DNA of 64,000 nucleotides from Candidatus Poribacteria bacterium (GTDB lineage Bacteria > Poribacteria > WGA-4E > WGA-3G). The stretch spans positions 620,001-684,000 of the forward strand of contig OY282386.1 in the NCBI GenBank assembly GCA_958295945.1, given 5' to 3'. Shown piece by piece: positions 50,562 through 58,264 of this stretch. The notes under the pieces were generated by a model. It did no database searches. It was not told the DNA's origin and worked only from the letters and a program-made list of their open reading frames with translations. The translations under genes and the position numbers were made by a program. How positions within the stretch are numbered: the first letter of the stretch is position 1; every line of letters begins with the position of its first letter.

Positions 50562-51368
50562 GTGAAACCGAAAGTGCTTGTCCTACGAACAGCAGGAACA
50601 AACTGCGATGTTGAAACTGATGTTGCCTTTCAACTTGCTGGTGCAAAAACCGATTTAGTTCATATTCAGAACCTAATCTCTGGCAATACAGACTTATCCG
50701 ATTACCAGATACTTGCTATCCCTGGCGGGTTCTCTTATGGTGATGATATTGCTGCGGGAATACTTCTCGCAGTTGAAATGAAGCATAAGTTGAGAGATGC
50801 ACTACATCAATTTGTAGAGAAAAATAAACTGATTATTGGTATCTGCAACGGTTTCCAGGTTCTTGTGAGGACAGGATTATTACCAGGAATAGAAGGCATT
50901 AAAGAAAAAACAGAATTATCGCAATCGGCAACATTAGCTATGAATACATCAGCAAAGTTTGAATGTCGATGGGTGGAATTAGATACACAGCAGAGTCAGT
51001 GTGTTTTTACTAAAGGTATCAAGCCGCAACTCTATCTCCCAGTCGCACATGCTGAAGGTAGGTTTAACGCACCTAATGAAGTTTTGGCAGAATTGGCATC
51101 TAACAAACAGGTGGTATTCCGTTACAGCAATGGTAAACAATCTTCATCAAACAATATTGACTATCCGGACAATCCCAACGGTTCCGATGCTGATATTGCT
51201 GGTATCTGTGATAAAACAGGCAGGATATTTGGTTTGATGCCTCATCCTGAACGGTTTCTGACAAGATACAACCATCCACGGTGGACCCGGGAAGACCTTC
51301 CTGAAGAAGGAGATGGTCTTGCCATATTCAAAAACGCTGTTGAATATGTAAAAGCAACTTTTTCATGA
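50562..51368 (+). CDS. purQ: Phosphoribosylformylglycinamidine synthase subunit PurQ
   Basis: 268 residues from GTG 50562 with GGGAGAAAG upstream. Class I glutamine amidotransferase: GGFSYGDDIAAG, nucleophile Cys in GICNGFQVL (about 95), His in VAHAEGRF and GLMPHPER. It supplies ammonia to PurL, encoded directly upstream. Longer than the common ~230 residues owing to insertions between the conserved blocks. Confidence 0.95.
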   Translation: MKPKVLVLRTAGTNCDVETDVAFQLAGAKTDLVHIQNLISGNTDLSDYQILAIPGGFSYGDDIAAGILLAVEMKHKLRDALHQFVEKNKLIIGICNGFQVLVRTGLLPGIEGIKEKTELSQSATLAMNTSAKFECRWVELDTQQSQCVFTKGIKPQLYLPVAHAEGRFNAPNEVLAELASNKQVVFRYSNGKQSSSNNIDYPDNPNGSDADIAGICDKTGRIFGLMPHPERFLTRYNHPRWTREDLPEEGDGLAIFKNAVEYVKATFS

Positions 51369-51799
51369 GTAATAAATTATCGCGTAAATTACTCCCATTC
51401 TACATGAAAATGCCTATCTTTTGGGCATTCATTATCATAACAATTATTGGACAGGTAATGTGGGTCGCAGCAATATCAAAAGACCCTCGTATTGATTTAA
51501 GATGGTCAACTTTTGGATATGCATTTGGAATAGTGCTCGGATTTATGCAGGGGAAATGGACTGCACGACTTTGGGAAAATTCATACCTACAAGTATTAAG
51601 ACGAGAGATAACTTTCTGGCAAGCAAAAGGGGCAAAGAGCTTAACATATTTCACCTCTTTCGCACTCGGATTACCGGTAGTCGGTATAATCTTGATTGAA
51701 TCGACAGCAGAATTAGCAGGTATACAATCATACATCTTTGGGTTTGTTGGTGGTATGAACATCGCTTTGTTATTATGGGTAAGACGTATTCCGAAGTGA
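51365..51799 (+). CDS. Uncharacterised membrane protein coupled to purQ
   Basis: 144 residues with four hydrophobic segments (about 18-36, 48-60, 93-110, 120-138). Not recognised. Its ATG overlaps the purQ stop (ATGA), so it should be translated together with purQ. Confidence 0.75.
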   Translation: MSNKLSRKLLPFYMKMPIFWAFIIITIIGQVMWVAAISKDPRIDLRWSTFGYAFGIVLGFMQGKWTARLWENSYLQVLRREITFWQAKGAKSLTYFTSFALGLPVVGIILIESTAELAGIQSYIFGFVGGMNIALLLWVRRIPK

Positions 51800-51818
51800 T
51801 CTTTCCTATAGAATACAC

Positions 51819-51848
51819 TTGATTTTTCTATACACAACAAGTTATAAT
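51819..51848 (+). promoter_or_regulatory. Promoter for the MazEF-like pair
   Basis: TTGATT (51819-51824), 18-bp spacer, TATAAT (51843-51848). The start would be about 15 nt before the ATG at 51870. Confidence 0.65.
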
Positions 51849-51869
51849 TGATGAATTGGAGGAATGTGT

Positions 51870-52277
51870 ATGTCTGATGTAAAAATTACTACGCAGGAAT
51901 GTGTCATATTCTTTGCCTTTCTAAATTATATTAAAACACCAAAAGTGCATCGTGTTTCTATAGAAAAATCTGGTTGCAACGAAGTAATGAAGTCCGCAGT
52001 ATGCAATAAACCACATCGTCCTGAACCAGTGCGGAACCGATCGAAAAAACCAGAATATACCTTGGATGACCTTCTTTCACAGATGCCTGAATATAAAGAT
52101 TTTTTTGAAGCGGTCAAATCCGGTAAACTGAAACCTCATCGTCCAGAACCAGTACGTACCCGTTCAAATAATCCAAAATATAGCTTGGATGAACTCTTAT
52201 CGCAATTGAATGATGACAATAGGCATGAGGAAGTTGAGACAGGTAGTGCAGTAGGCAACGAGGTATGGTGGGAATAA
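51870..52277 (+). CDS. MazE-like antitoxin with duplicated toxin-binding tail
   Basis: 135 residues; ATG at 51870 follows GGAGG at 7 nt. The C-terminal part contains two copies of a PHRPEPVR-x-RS-xx-P-x-Y-x-LD-x-LLSQ unit (about 50-73 and 91-114), ending HEEVETGSAVGNEVWWE, which resembles the toxin-wrapping tail of PemI/MazE antitoxins. The N-terminal DNA-binding domain is not clearly the usual AbrB fold. It overlaps the mazF start by 13 bp. Confidence 0.7.
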   Translation: MSDVKITTQECVIFFAFLNYIKTPKVHRVSIEKSGCNEVMKSAVCNKPHRPEPVRNRSKKPEYTLDDLLSQMPEYKDFFEAVKSGKLKPHRPEPVRTRSNNPKYSLDELLSQLNDDNRHEEVETGSAVGNEVWWE

Positions 52278-52615
52278 TTGAATACATACCAGTCCCGGGT
52301 GATGTTGTCTGGATTGATTTTGATCCGCAAGCTGGACATGAACAAGCAGGTCGTCGTCCTGCAGTTACACTCTCACCATGGTCATATAATAGCGGCACTC
52401 AGAATTTAGGAGTGTTCTGTCCCATTACTACTAAGATCCGAAATAATCCTTTTGAAGTAGCAATTCCAGATGATTTACCAGTAACTGGTGTGATTCTTGC
52501 TGACCAATTCAAAAGTATGGATTGGCGAGTACGAAATGCTGAGTTCTCTTGTTTGTTGCCAGACCAGACCATTAATGAAGTTTTGGATTTAATAGGAATG
52601 TTGCTGCAAATTTAA
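52265..52615 (+). CDS. mazF: MazF/PemK mRNA endoribonuclease toxin
   Basis: 116 residues. PVPGDVVWIDFDPQAGHEQAGRRPAVTLSP is the MazF N-terminus with the catalytic Arg, and GVILADQFKSMDWRVRNAE contains the conserved DQ...D segment. It would cleave cellular mRNA at a short motif. Its ATG overlaps the antitoxin stop region, so expression is coupled. Confidence 0.95.
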   Translation: MVGIIEYIPVPGDVVWIDFDPQAGHEQAGRRPAVTLSPWSYNSGTQNLGVFCPITTKIRNNPFEVAIPDDLPVTGVILADQFKSMDWRVRNAEFSCLLPDQTINEVLDLIGMLLQI

Positions 52616-52624
52616 CGATTCAAT

Positions 52625-52663
52625 TTGACTGATTAATTTATACCACTCAAATCCATCAGTCAA
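52625..52663. repeat. Inverted repeat after mazF
   Basis: TTGACTGAT (52625-52633) and ATCAGTCAA (52655-52663), perfect 9-bp arms with 21-nt loop. Confidence 0.5.
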
Positions 52664-52683
52664 TTCCTCCTAAATGTTACAAT

Positions 52684-52712
52684 CCCGAATGTTCGGGGTT
52701 AACACCTTTTAG
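52684..52712 (+). terminator. Terminator-like hairpin before the helicase genes
   Basis: CCCGAATGTTCGGG stem-loop followed by a T-rich stretch ending TTTT; the T run is displaced from the stem by about ten bases, so it may be weak. Confidence 0.45.
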
Positions 52713-52727
52713 TTAGTTTTAATCCAC

Positions 52728-54443
52728 ATGCAACTTGACAAAAATCAGCAGAAAGTCATCAACCATCTGACCGGTCCGGCGATTGTGGTTGCTGGACCGG
52801 GAAGTGGAAAAACCACCGTCGTAACATCCCGAATTTTAAATCTGATCCAGAACCACAATATCCCTCCAACTAATATCCTTGCTATTGCATTCAATAGAAT
52901 AGCCGTTGAAGAGATGGAAAACCGATTTTTACAACAGCAACCATCTAAGAACGGGTTACCAACAATCCGCACTCTCCACGCATTCGGTAAAGATATAGTC
53001 TACGCTAATTTCAAACAAGCAGGATTCAGTCGTCCACCCGAAATTTGGTCAAGTGAGATAGACCGAATCATCGCACAAGAAAGACGAGAAATAGACTATG
53101 CGGCATCTTCAACCAATGTGTCAATCTATAAAATAGAACATATTGAGACAGGGAAATGTTACATTGGACAGTCGACTAATCCTGAACGTCGTCATAGAGA
53201 ACATTTCACACATTCATCAAATGACCGGCTGCGGCAAGCAATCCGTTCAGAAGGTGAAAACCACTTTACTTTTGAAGTCTTAGAACAGGTGCATGGCATA
53301 GATGCAAACTCTCGTGAAGCAGATTGGATTCGGGAGCACAGAAACCGTGGCGGTGTTTTCAACCGTGCTGATCCGATGAGATCAAAGTATAGCAATCAAC
53401 TCATGCTTGAGATGTTCTGTCGTCATTTTGGGCTTGAATATACGGATCATCTTGATAGGGATCCTGAGTTTGAAGACTTAGTAGACAGATTCAACGACAT
53501 TAAAGAAACGGTCATGCGCGAAAAGCGACGGGTAAATACAGGTCTATTTGATGCTAATAGTATTTCGAATATCGTCACTCGTGAATTTGCGAAGAAATAT
53601 GAGGATCAGAAATCTGCAGCAAACGCTGTTGATTTTGAGGATATGATTATCTATGCTGCTCATCTGTTAGAAACCAATCCTGAAATAAGACAACATTATA
53701 AGGATAAATATCAATATGTACTCGTTGATGAATTCCAAGACATTGCTCCAATTGACTATCGCTTAATATCTCAGTTGTCAAATAATCTGTTTGCTGTCGG
53801 TGATGATGACCAAGCGATTTACAGTTTCCGTGGTGGTGATTCTCATATAATGCAGAACTTCTCAAATCGAGATGATGTTGTACAGTATGAGATTACACGC
53901 AACTTTCGTTCCAATTCAACTATCGTAGAGCATGCAAGAGCTTTGATTGAACGAAACAATCCCAGAATACGAAAGAATCTGCGTTCATATAATCCGTTGA
54001 AATCCACAGTTGAAATCATTGAAACTACCCCCGACACAATAAACAAAATCCTTTTGCAGCAAGTTGCGGAACCTGTGGAAACAGCAATCCTCGTCAGAAC
54101 AAACTATGAAGGTGGACGAATAGAGGAGATGTTGCCCGATTTAAACGCTCCGCAGGAGATTGAAGTTACGACAATACATAAAGCAAAAGGTCGGGAGTGG
54201 GAAAAGGTCATCCTAATCCACAACACGTTGGACAGACGGTTTCCTCGCAAAGATAATATCATCGCTGAAGAACGTCGTGTGTTCTATGTAGCGATGACAC
54301 GTGCGAAGGAGAAGTTGGTCATTCTCGGTGGCAATTGCCTGTTTGTTCCTGAGTTTGAGAAGATTCCGAAGAATGTCAGTTATTATTTTCGGCAGTTGTC
54401 ATATTGGCATGCAAGAAGAAAACTGAAAAAAGTTAAGACATGA
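52728..54443 (+). CDS. UvrD/Rep-type superfamily 1 helicase with an embedded GIY-YIG nuclease domain
   Basis: 571 residues. All SF1A motifs are present: Walker A GPGSGKTT (23-30), motif Ia AFNRIAVEEM, Ic TLHAFG, motif II VDEFQD (333-338), III VGDDDQAIYSFRGGD, IV RNFRS, V TTIHKAKGREW and VI RRVFYVAMTRAKEKL. Inserted between Ic and II (131-215) is a GIY-YIG domain: VSIYKIEH, CYIGQS, NPERRHREHF, then READWI and GVFN, with catalytic Tyr, Arg, His, Glu197 and Asn212 all present. A helicase carrying its own nuclease could unwind and cut DNA. The paralogue at 54746 follows directly. Confidence 0.92.
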   Translation: MQLDKNQQKVINHLTGPAIVVAGPGSGKTTVVTSRILNLIQNHNIPPTNILAIAFNRIAVEEMENRFLQQQPSKNGLPTIRTLHAFGKDIVYANFKQAGFSRPPEIWSSEIDRIIAQERREIDYAASSTNVSIYKIEHIETGKCYIGQSTNPERRHREHFTHSSNDRLRQAIRSEGENHFTFEVLEQVHGIDANSREADWIREHRNRGGVFNRADPMRSKYSNQLMLEMFCRHFGLEYTDHLDRDPEFEDLVDRFNDIKETVMREKRRVNTGLFDANSISNIVTREFAKKYEDQKSAANAVDFEDMIIYAAHLLETNPEIRQHYKDKYQYVLVDEFQDIAPIDYRLISQLSNNLFAVGDDDQAIYSFRGGDSHIMQNFSNRDDVVQYEITRNFRSNSTIVEHARALIERNNPRIRKNLRSYNPLKSTVEIIETTPDTINKILLQQVAEPVETAILVRTNYEGGRIEEMLPDLNAPQEIEVTTIHKAKGREWEKVILIHNTLDRRFPRKDNIIAEERRVFYVAMTRAKEKLVILGGNCLFVPEFEKIPKNVSYYFRQLSYWHARRKLKKVKT

Positions 54444-54745
54444 AATAGAGAATATGCTAAAATCGTTTGACAGTGGTCTGTTATGAATTTCACTAATTAA
54501 TCGAACAGTTATTTTTTATTGGTCCAATTAAGAATGAGGGGTGTGCATAAAGAATTCCGATATAAAATATGCTCTTAGAAAGTAGTAGGCACACTCCGTG
54601 GGTACTCCGTTCACAAGTTCAAAGACGCACAATGAATTGTGGAACTACAAACGGCATTTCTGTAAATCAAGCGGGCTCTGAAGTCTGTTCGGACCTGTGT
54701 TGATGAACCAAATATTTATGCACACCCCTCAATTAAGAATTTACT
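54444..54745. other. Gap between the two helicase genes
   Basis: Mostly occupied by the 195-bp IS-derived MITE (54536-54730). No gene is supported. Confidence 0.6.
54536..54730. mobile_element. 195-bp MITE sharing ends with the IS at 31014
   Basis: GAGGGGTGTGCATAA (54536-54550) and TTATGCACACCCCTC (54716-54730), identical to the ends of the complete IS, with 20 bases shared at one end. AATTAAGAAT is duplicated exactly at 54526-54535 and 54731-54740, a 10-bp target site. It has no transposase. Internally it carries GTAGTAGGCACACTCC and a closing GAACTAC, a REPIN-like pair. Confidence 0.93.
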
Positions 54746-57700
54746 ATGTCAATACAATTAGACGAACATCAACTGAAAGCAGTAAAACACTTAGATGGAC
54801 CGGCACTTGTGGTTGCTGGACCTGGTAGTGGAAAAACCGCTGTTATCACAGAACGAATTGTGAATTTGATTCGCGAGTACGGTATTAATGCGAATAAGAT
54901 TCTGGCACTTGCTTTTAATAAAGAAGCTGCTAAAGAAATGGAACAACGTGTGTTACCTGAAATCAGGAAGACAAATTCACCCTATGGAACACCAAAAATT
55001 CAGACTCTACATGCATTTGGTCTAGAAATTATTAACCGGTTCTATACACGATTAGATTTAGAAACTGAACCGACAAGATGGACTGGAGACCCTGAAAAGA
55101 CCATTAGACAGGAAATAATGCAGCTTAAAAGAGAAACTGCAGATGTTCCTGTGACCGTCTATATTTATAGAATTGGTAATAGGTTGACAGACAAATGCTA
55201 TATTGGTCAGACTACAAATTGGAAGCGTAGGAAAGAAGAACACTTGAATGATTCTTCAAATCCAGAACTTCGTCAAGCAATTTTGAACGAAGGAGTGGAA
55301 CAATTTACATTTGAAATCAAAGAAACAGTAAGCGGAAGGATTGCGGACTCCTGTGAAACCAAATGGATTGAATATTACAAGAGCCAAGCTGTATTTAATC
55401 TAGAAAATGAAAATGTATACTTTCAAACAGAATTCGATGATAATCAGGTAACTGTATATAAAATTGAAAGTCAAAAATCGAGGGTGTGTTATTTTGGATA
55501 CTCAAATTCCCCGGAATTGATTCATGAGAAGATGACACTTGTACCAAACGATGCATTACAACAAGCAATCATAGATGAAGGGATCGATCAATTTAAATTT
55601 GATATATTATATGAAGATATCCCTGTCATAAAGGCAAGTGAACTAGTATCACGCGAAATTAATATACGTAAAAACATGGTAGTTTATAATAGAAGTAATC
55701 CGCTCAGTCAACGTTATAGTAATAGACTCATGGTTGAATTGTTTTGTGAACATTTTAATCTCACGTATGAAGAAGTCCTTAAGCATCCTGCAGATATAAA
55801 GAATCTCTCTGATAAATTTGAAAACTATGAAAAGATAGTACGTGATGTTAAAAAAGCTAAGCGAGAAGTTGTTGAGGATTTTTCGAATTACAACTCTATT
55901 GAAGATATTATTAATTTTATCCTTGGTTCCATTAATGATATAGTTGTAAAAACATTTGCAGAAAGATATGAAAAGAAGAAGAAAGAAGCCAATGCTATTG
56001 ATTTTCAGGATATGATTCTCTATGCAGTTTATCTGTTTGAACGCTATCCAGATATCCACGCCAAGTATTGTGAAAAATATGACTACGTCCTTGTTGATGA
56101 ATTTCAAGATTTATCACCTATCGATTATCGACTGATAAAAACTTTATCGAATAATCTTTTTACTGTGGGAGACGACGATCAGGCAATATATAGTTTTCGT
56201 GGTGGTGATTCTGCAATTATGCATAACTTTTACAAACAGAAAGATGTGAAAAAATATAAAATTACGAAAAATTACCGCTCTACTATGACAATTGTTAACC
56301 ACTCAAAGGCATTAATAGATCACAACTCAAAGGCATTAATAGATCACAACTCAAAGGCATTAATAGATCACAACTCAAAGGCATTAATAGATCACAACTC
56401 AAAGGCATTAATAGATCACAACCAATCTCGAATTCCAAAAAATCTCCATGCTAATAGTACAACACGACTTCCGATTAGAGTTTTTGAAACGACAAACGAA
56501 ACTGAAACTCCAAAAACCGATCTTGCTCTCTTTCCTCTCACTGAAAGTAATCAGATAGTTATCAATCAGTCTTCGCAGCAGGTTACAATAGTAGAAAACA
56601 TGCTGATGAGAGAATTGACTAATTCCGTTAGTGAAAAAACTGCAATCCTTGTTCGATATCGGAGTGAAGTAGACCGAGTTAGGGAAATTCTCAAACGTAA
56701 AGGTTTTGCGGAAGAAGTAAGAGATGAACAGTCTCATAAAAAAGGAGGCCCCTTTAATTTCACCGGGGAAGGTAACGAACAAATTAGGGTGAGCACTATT
56801 CACAGTGTGAAAGGTAAAGAATACGATAAGGTTATACTGATTCACAATGCTTTAGGTGAAGAATTTCCCTTTCACGATTGTGATAATCTGCCAGAAGAAC
56901 GAAGGGTATTCTACACAGCAATGACACGAGCTAAGCATGATTTAGTTATAATTGGAGGAGAATGCCCATTCGTTTGGGAATTGCGAAAGGCACACATTCC
57001 TGAATTAGAAAGATTATCTGATAGTTTAAAGTCTGCAATTAATCACAGAATCGATAATATCAGAAGACAATTGGAAAATGTCTCAGATGTTCTACCATCC
57101 AAAATCAACAAACGGTTTTATATTGCCCAAGAACAAGTAGATAAAGTTGATGTTGCATTACCACAAGCGTTAGAATCTCAACTTGCAAGACAGAAAGATG
57201 CAGTTAAGAGAATTATTCGTAAGCAACACGCACCAGAACTTGAAAGTTTGCGTTGTGATATTATTGAAACCGATAACATAACGAAAGAGATTAAAACAGC
57301 ACTCCCTCAACAAGTAAAGATTGCTCAGAAGACCTTCCTTCTAAAGTTGATCCCGATATTAGATAATTTGGAGTCAATTGCTGTCACATCTGAAAAACTC
57401 AAGTTAAATGATGATTTACCTGAATTAGCAACCTTCTGTGAAGATATTCAATCTGCACAAAAACAGTTCCTTAATTTTCTCAATAACCACGGAATCGTTC
57501 CAATTGAAACCATTGGTCAATCACTTAATCTATCTCTGCACGAAGAGTTACAACCTGGGATTTTTACTGATGAAGTATCCAAAGAGGGTTGCGGAAAGGT
57601 GACGGTCCCACGCAAGATAGCAGAGATTTTTACAGATGAAGTATCCAAAGATGGCATAGTAAGAGAATTGAGAAGGGGGTATGTACTAAATGATCAAGTT

Positions 57701-58198
57701 ATCCGCAAAGCACAAGTTATTGTTTCAAAGGGACAGTGGCATGCTTATAGAATCTTTATGGATTTTGAAAAACCGGTGTGTATTGTGACAGATCAAGAAA
57801 ACTATTTTGTTGATAAAGTCTTGACGCTTCCAGAATTCATAAAGGGTGTTGATATACGAGGATTGACAGTTAGATTACATAAGCATGATGTATTGTTTGC
57901 TTTCCCAAAAACAGAGAAGGAGGCGATAACACTTCAACGCCAACCTATAGAAAACATCCCTGATAGTAAATCTATCTCTGAAGACTTTCTCAATTCTGTT
58001 ATTGTTAGAGGAGAACTAACCGATGTAAAAAAACAAAGATTCTATCTTAATGTTATCACATGGTCAGGTTATGTGCTTAAAGGTTATCTAAGGGCATTTG
58101 ACGAAGATGCTTTATGTATGTGGATTGATGAGCAATTTGTAGTTGTCTACCGACATGCCTTACTTAAAATTGAGCGTATTGAATATCTGCCTATGTAA
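54746..58198 (+). CDS. Large SF1 helicase with two GIY-YIG domains, GrpE-like and Sm/Hfq-like C-terminal domains
   Basis: 1150 residues. Helicase motifs: GPGSGKTA (25-32), TLHAFG (88-93), VDEFQD (450-455), VGDDDQAIYSFRGGD, NYRS, STIHSVKGKEY and RRVFYTAMTRAK. Between Ic and II lie an intact-looking GIY-YIG domain (135-218, VTVYIYRI, CYIGQTTNWKRRKEEH, KWIEYY, AVFN) and a decayed copy (235-315, CYFGYSNSPELIHEK, lacking the Arg). Residues 520-559 are five SKALIDHN repeats. The C-terminal part has a GrpE-like domain (about 811-995, LIPILDNLESI, GIVPIETIG, VRELRRGYVLND) and Sm/Hfq-like segments near the end (FLNSVIVRGE...YRHALLKI, 1080-1146). Its codons look more AT-rich than its neighbours'. Confidence 0.88.
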   Translation: MSIQLDEHQLKAVKHLDGPALVVAGPGSGKTAVITERIVNLIREYGINANKILALAFNKEAAKEMEQRVLPEIRKTNSPYGTPKIQTLHAFGLEIINRFYTRLDLETEPTRWTGDPEKTIRQEIMQLKRETADVPVTVYIYRIGNRLTDKCYIGQTTNWKRRKEEHLNDSSNPELRQAILNEGVEQFTFEIKETVSGRIADSCETKWIEYYKSQAVFNLENENVYFQTEFDDNQVTVYKIESQKSRVCYFGYSNSPELIHEKMTLVPNDALQQAIIDEGIDQFKFDILYEDIPVIKASELVSREINIRKNMVVYNRSNPLSQRYSNRLMVELFCEHFNLTYEEVLKHPADIKNLSDKFENYEKIVRDVKKAKREVVEDFSNYNSIEDIINFILGSINDIVVKTFAERYEKKKKEANAIDFQDMILYAVYLFERYPDIHAKYCEKYDYVLVDEFQDLSPIDYRLIKTLSNNLFTVGDDDQAIYSFRGGDSAIMHNFYKQKDVKKYKITKNYRSTMTIVNHSKALIDHNSKALIDHNSKALIDHNSKALIDHNSKALIDHNQSRIPKNLHANSTTRLPIRVFETTNETETPKTDLALFPLTESNQIVINQSSQQVTIVENMLMRELTNSVSEKTAILVRYRSEVDRVREILKRKGFAEEVRDEQSHKKGGPFNFTGEGNEQIRVSTIHSVKGKEYDKVILIHNALGEEFPFHDCDNLPEERRVFYTAMTRAKHDLVIIGGECPFVWELRKAHIPELERLSDSLKSAINHRIDNIRRQLENVSDVLPSKINKRFYIAQEQVDKVDVALPQALESQLARQKDAVKRIIRKQHAPELESLRCDIIETDNITKEIKTALPQQVKIAQKTFLLKLIPILDNLESIAVTSEKLKLNDDLPELATFCEDIQSAQKQFLNFLNNHGIVPIETIGQSLNLSLHEELQPGIFTDEVSKEGCGKVTVPRKIAEIFTDEVSKDGIVRELRRGYVLNDQVIRKAQVIVSKGQWHAYRIFMDFEKPVCIVTDQENYFVDKVLTLPEFIKGVDIRGLTVRLHKHDVLFAFPKTEKEAITLQRQPIENIPDSKSISEDFLNSVIVRGELTDVKKQRFYLNVITWSGYVLKGYLRAFDEDALCMWIDEQFVVVYRHALLKIERIEYLPM
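56303..56422 (+). repeat. Five perfect 24-bp tandem repeats (coding)
   Basis: A 24-bp unit beginning TCAAAGGCATTAATAGATCA occurs five times without change. Each unit encodes SKALIDHN and keeps the frame. The corresponding helix in the neighbouring helicase (EHARALIERNN) is a single copy. Confidence 0.97.
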
Positions 58199-58264
58199 AT
58201 AGAATTTTGGAGATTTTTCTTACATTCAGAGATTTTGTCAGGATATATTTCAACAGTAAATAAA

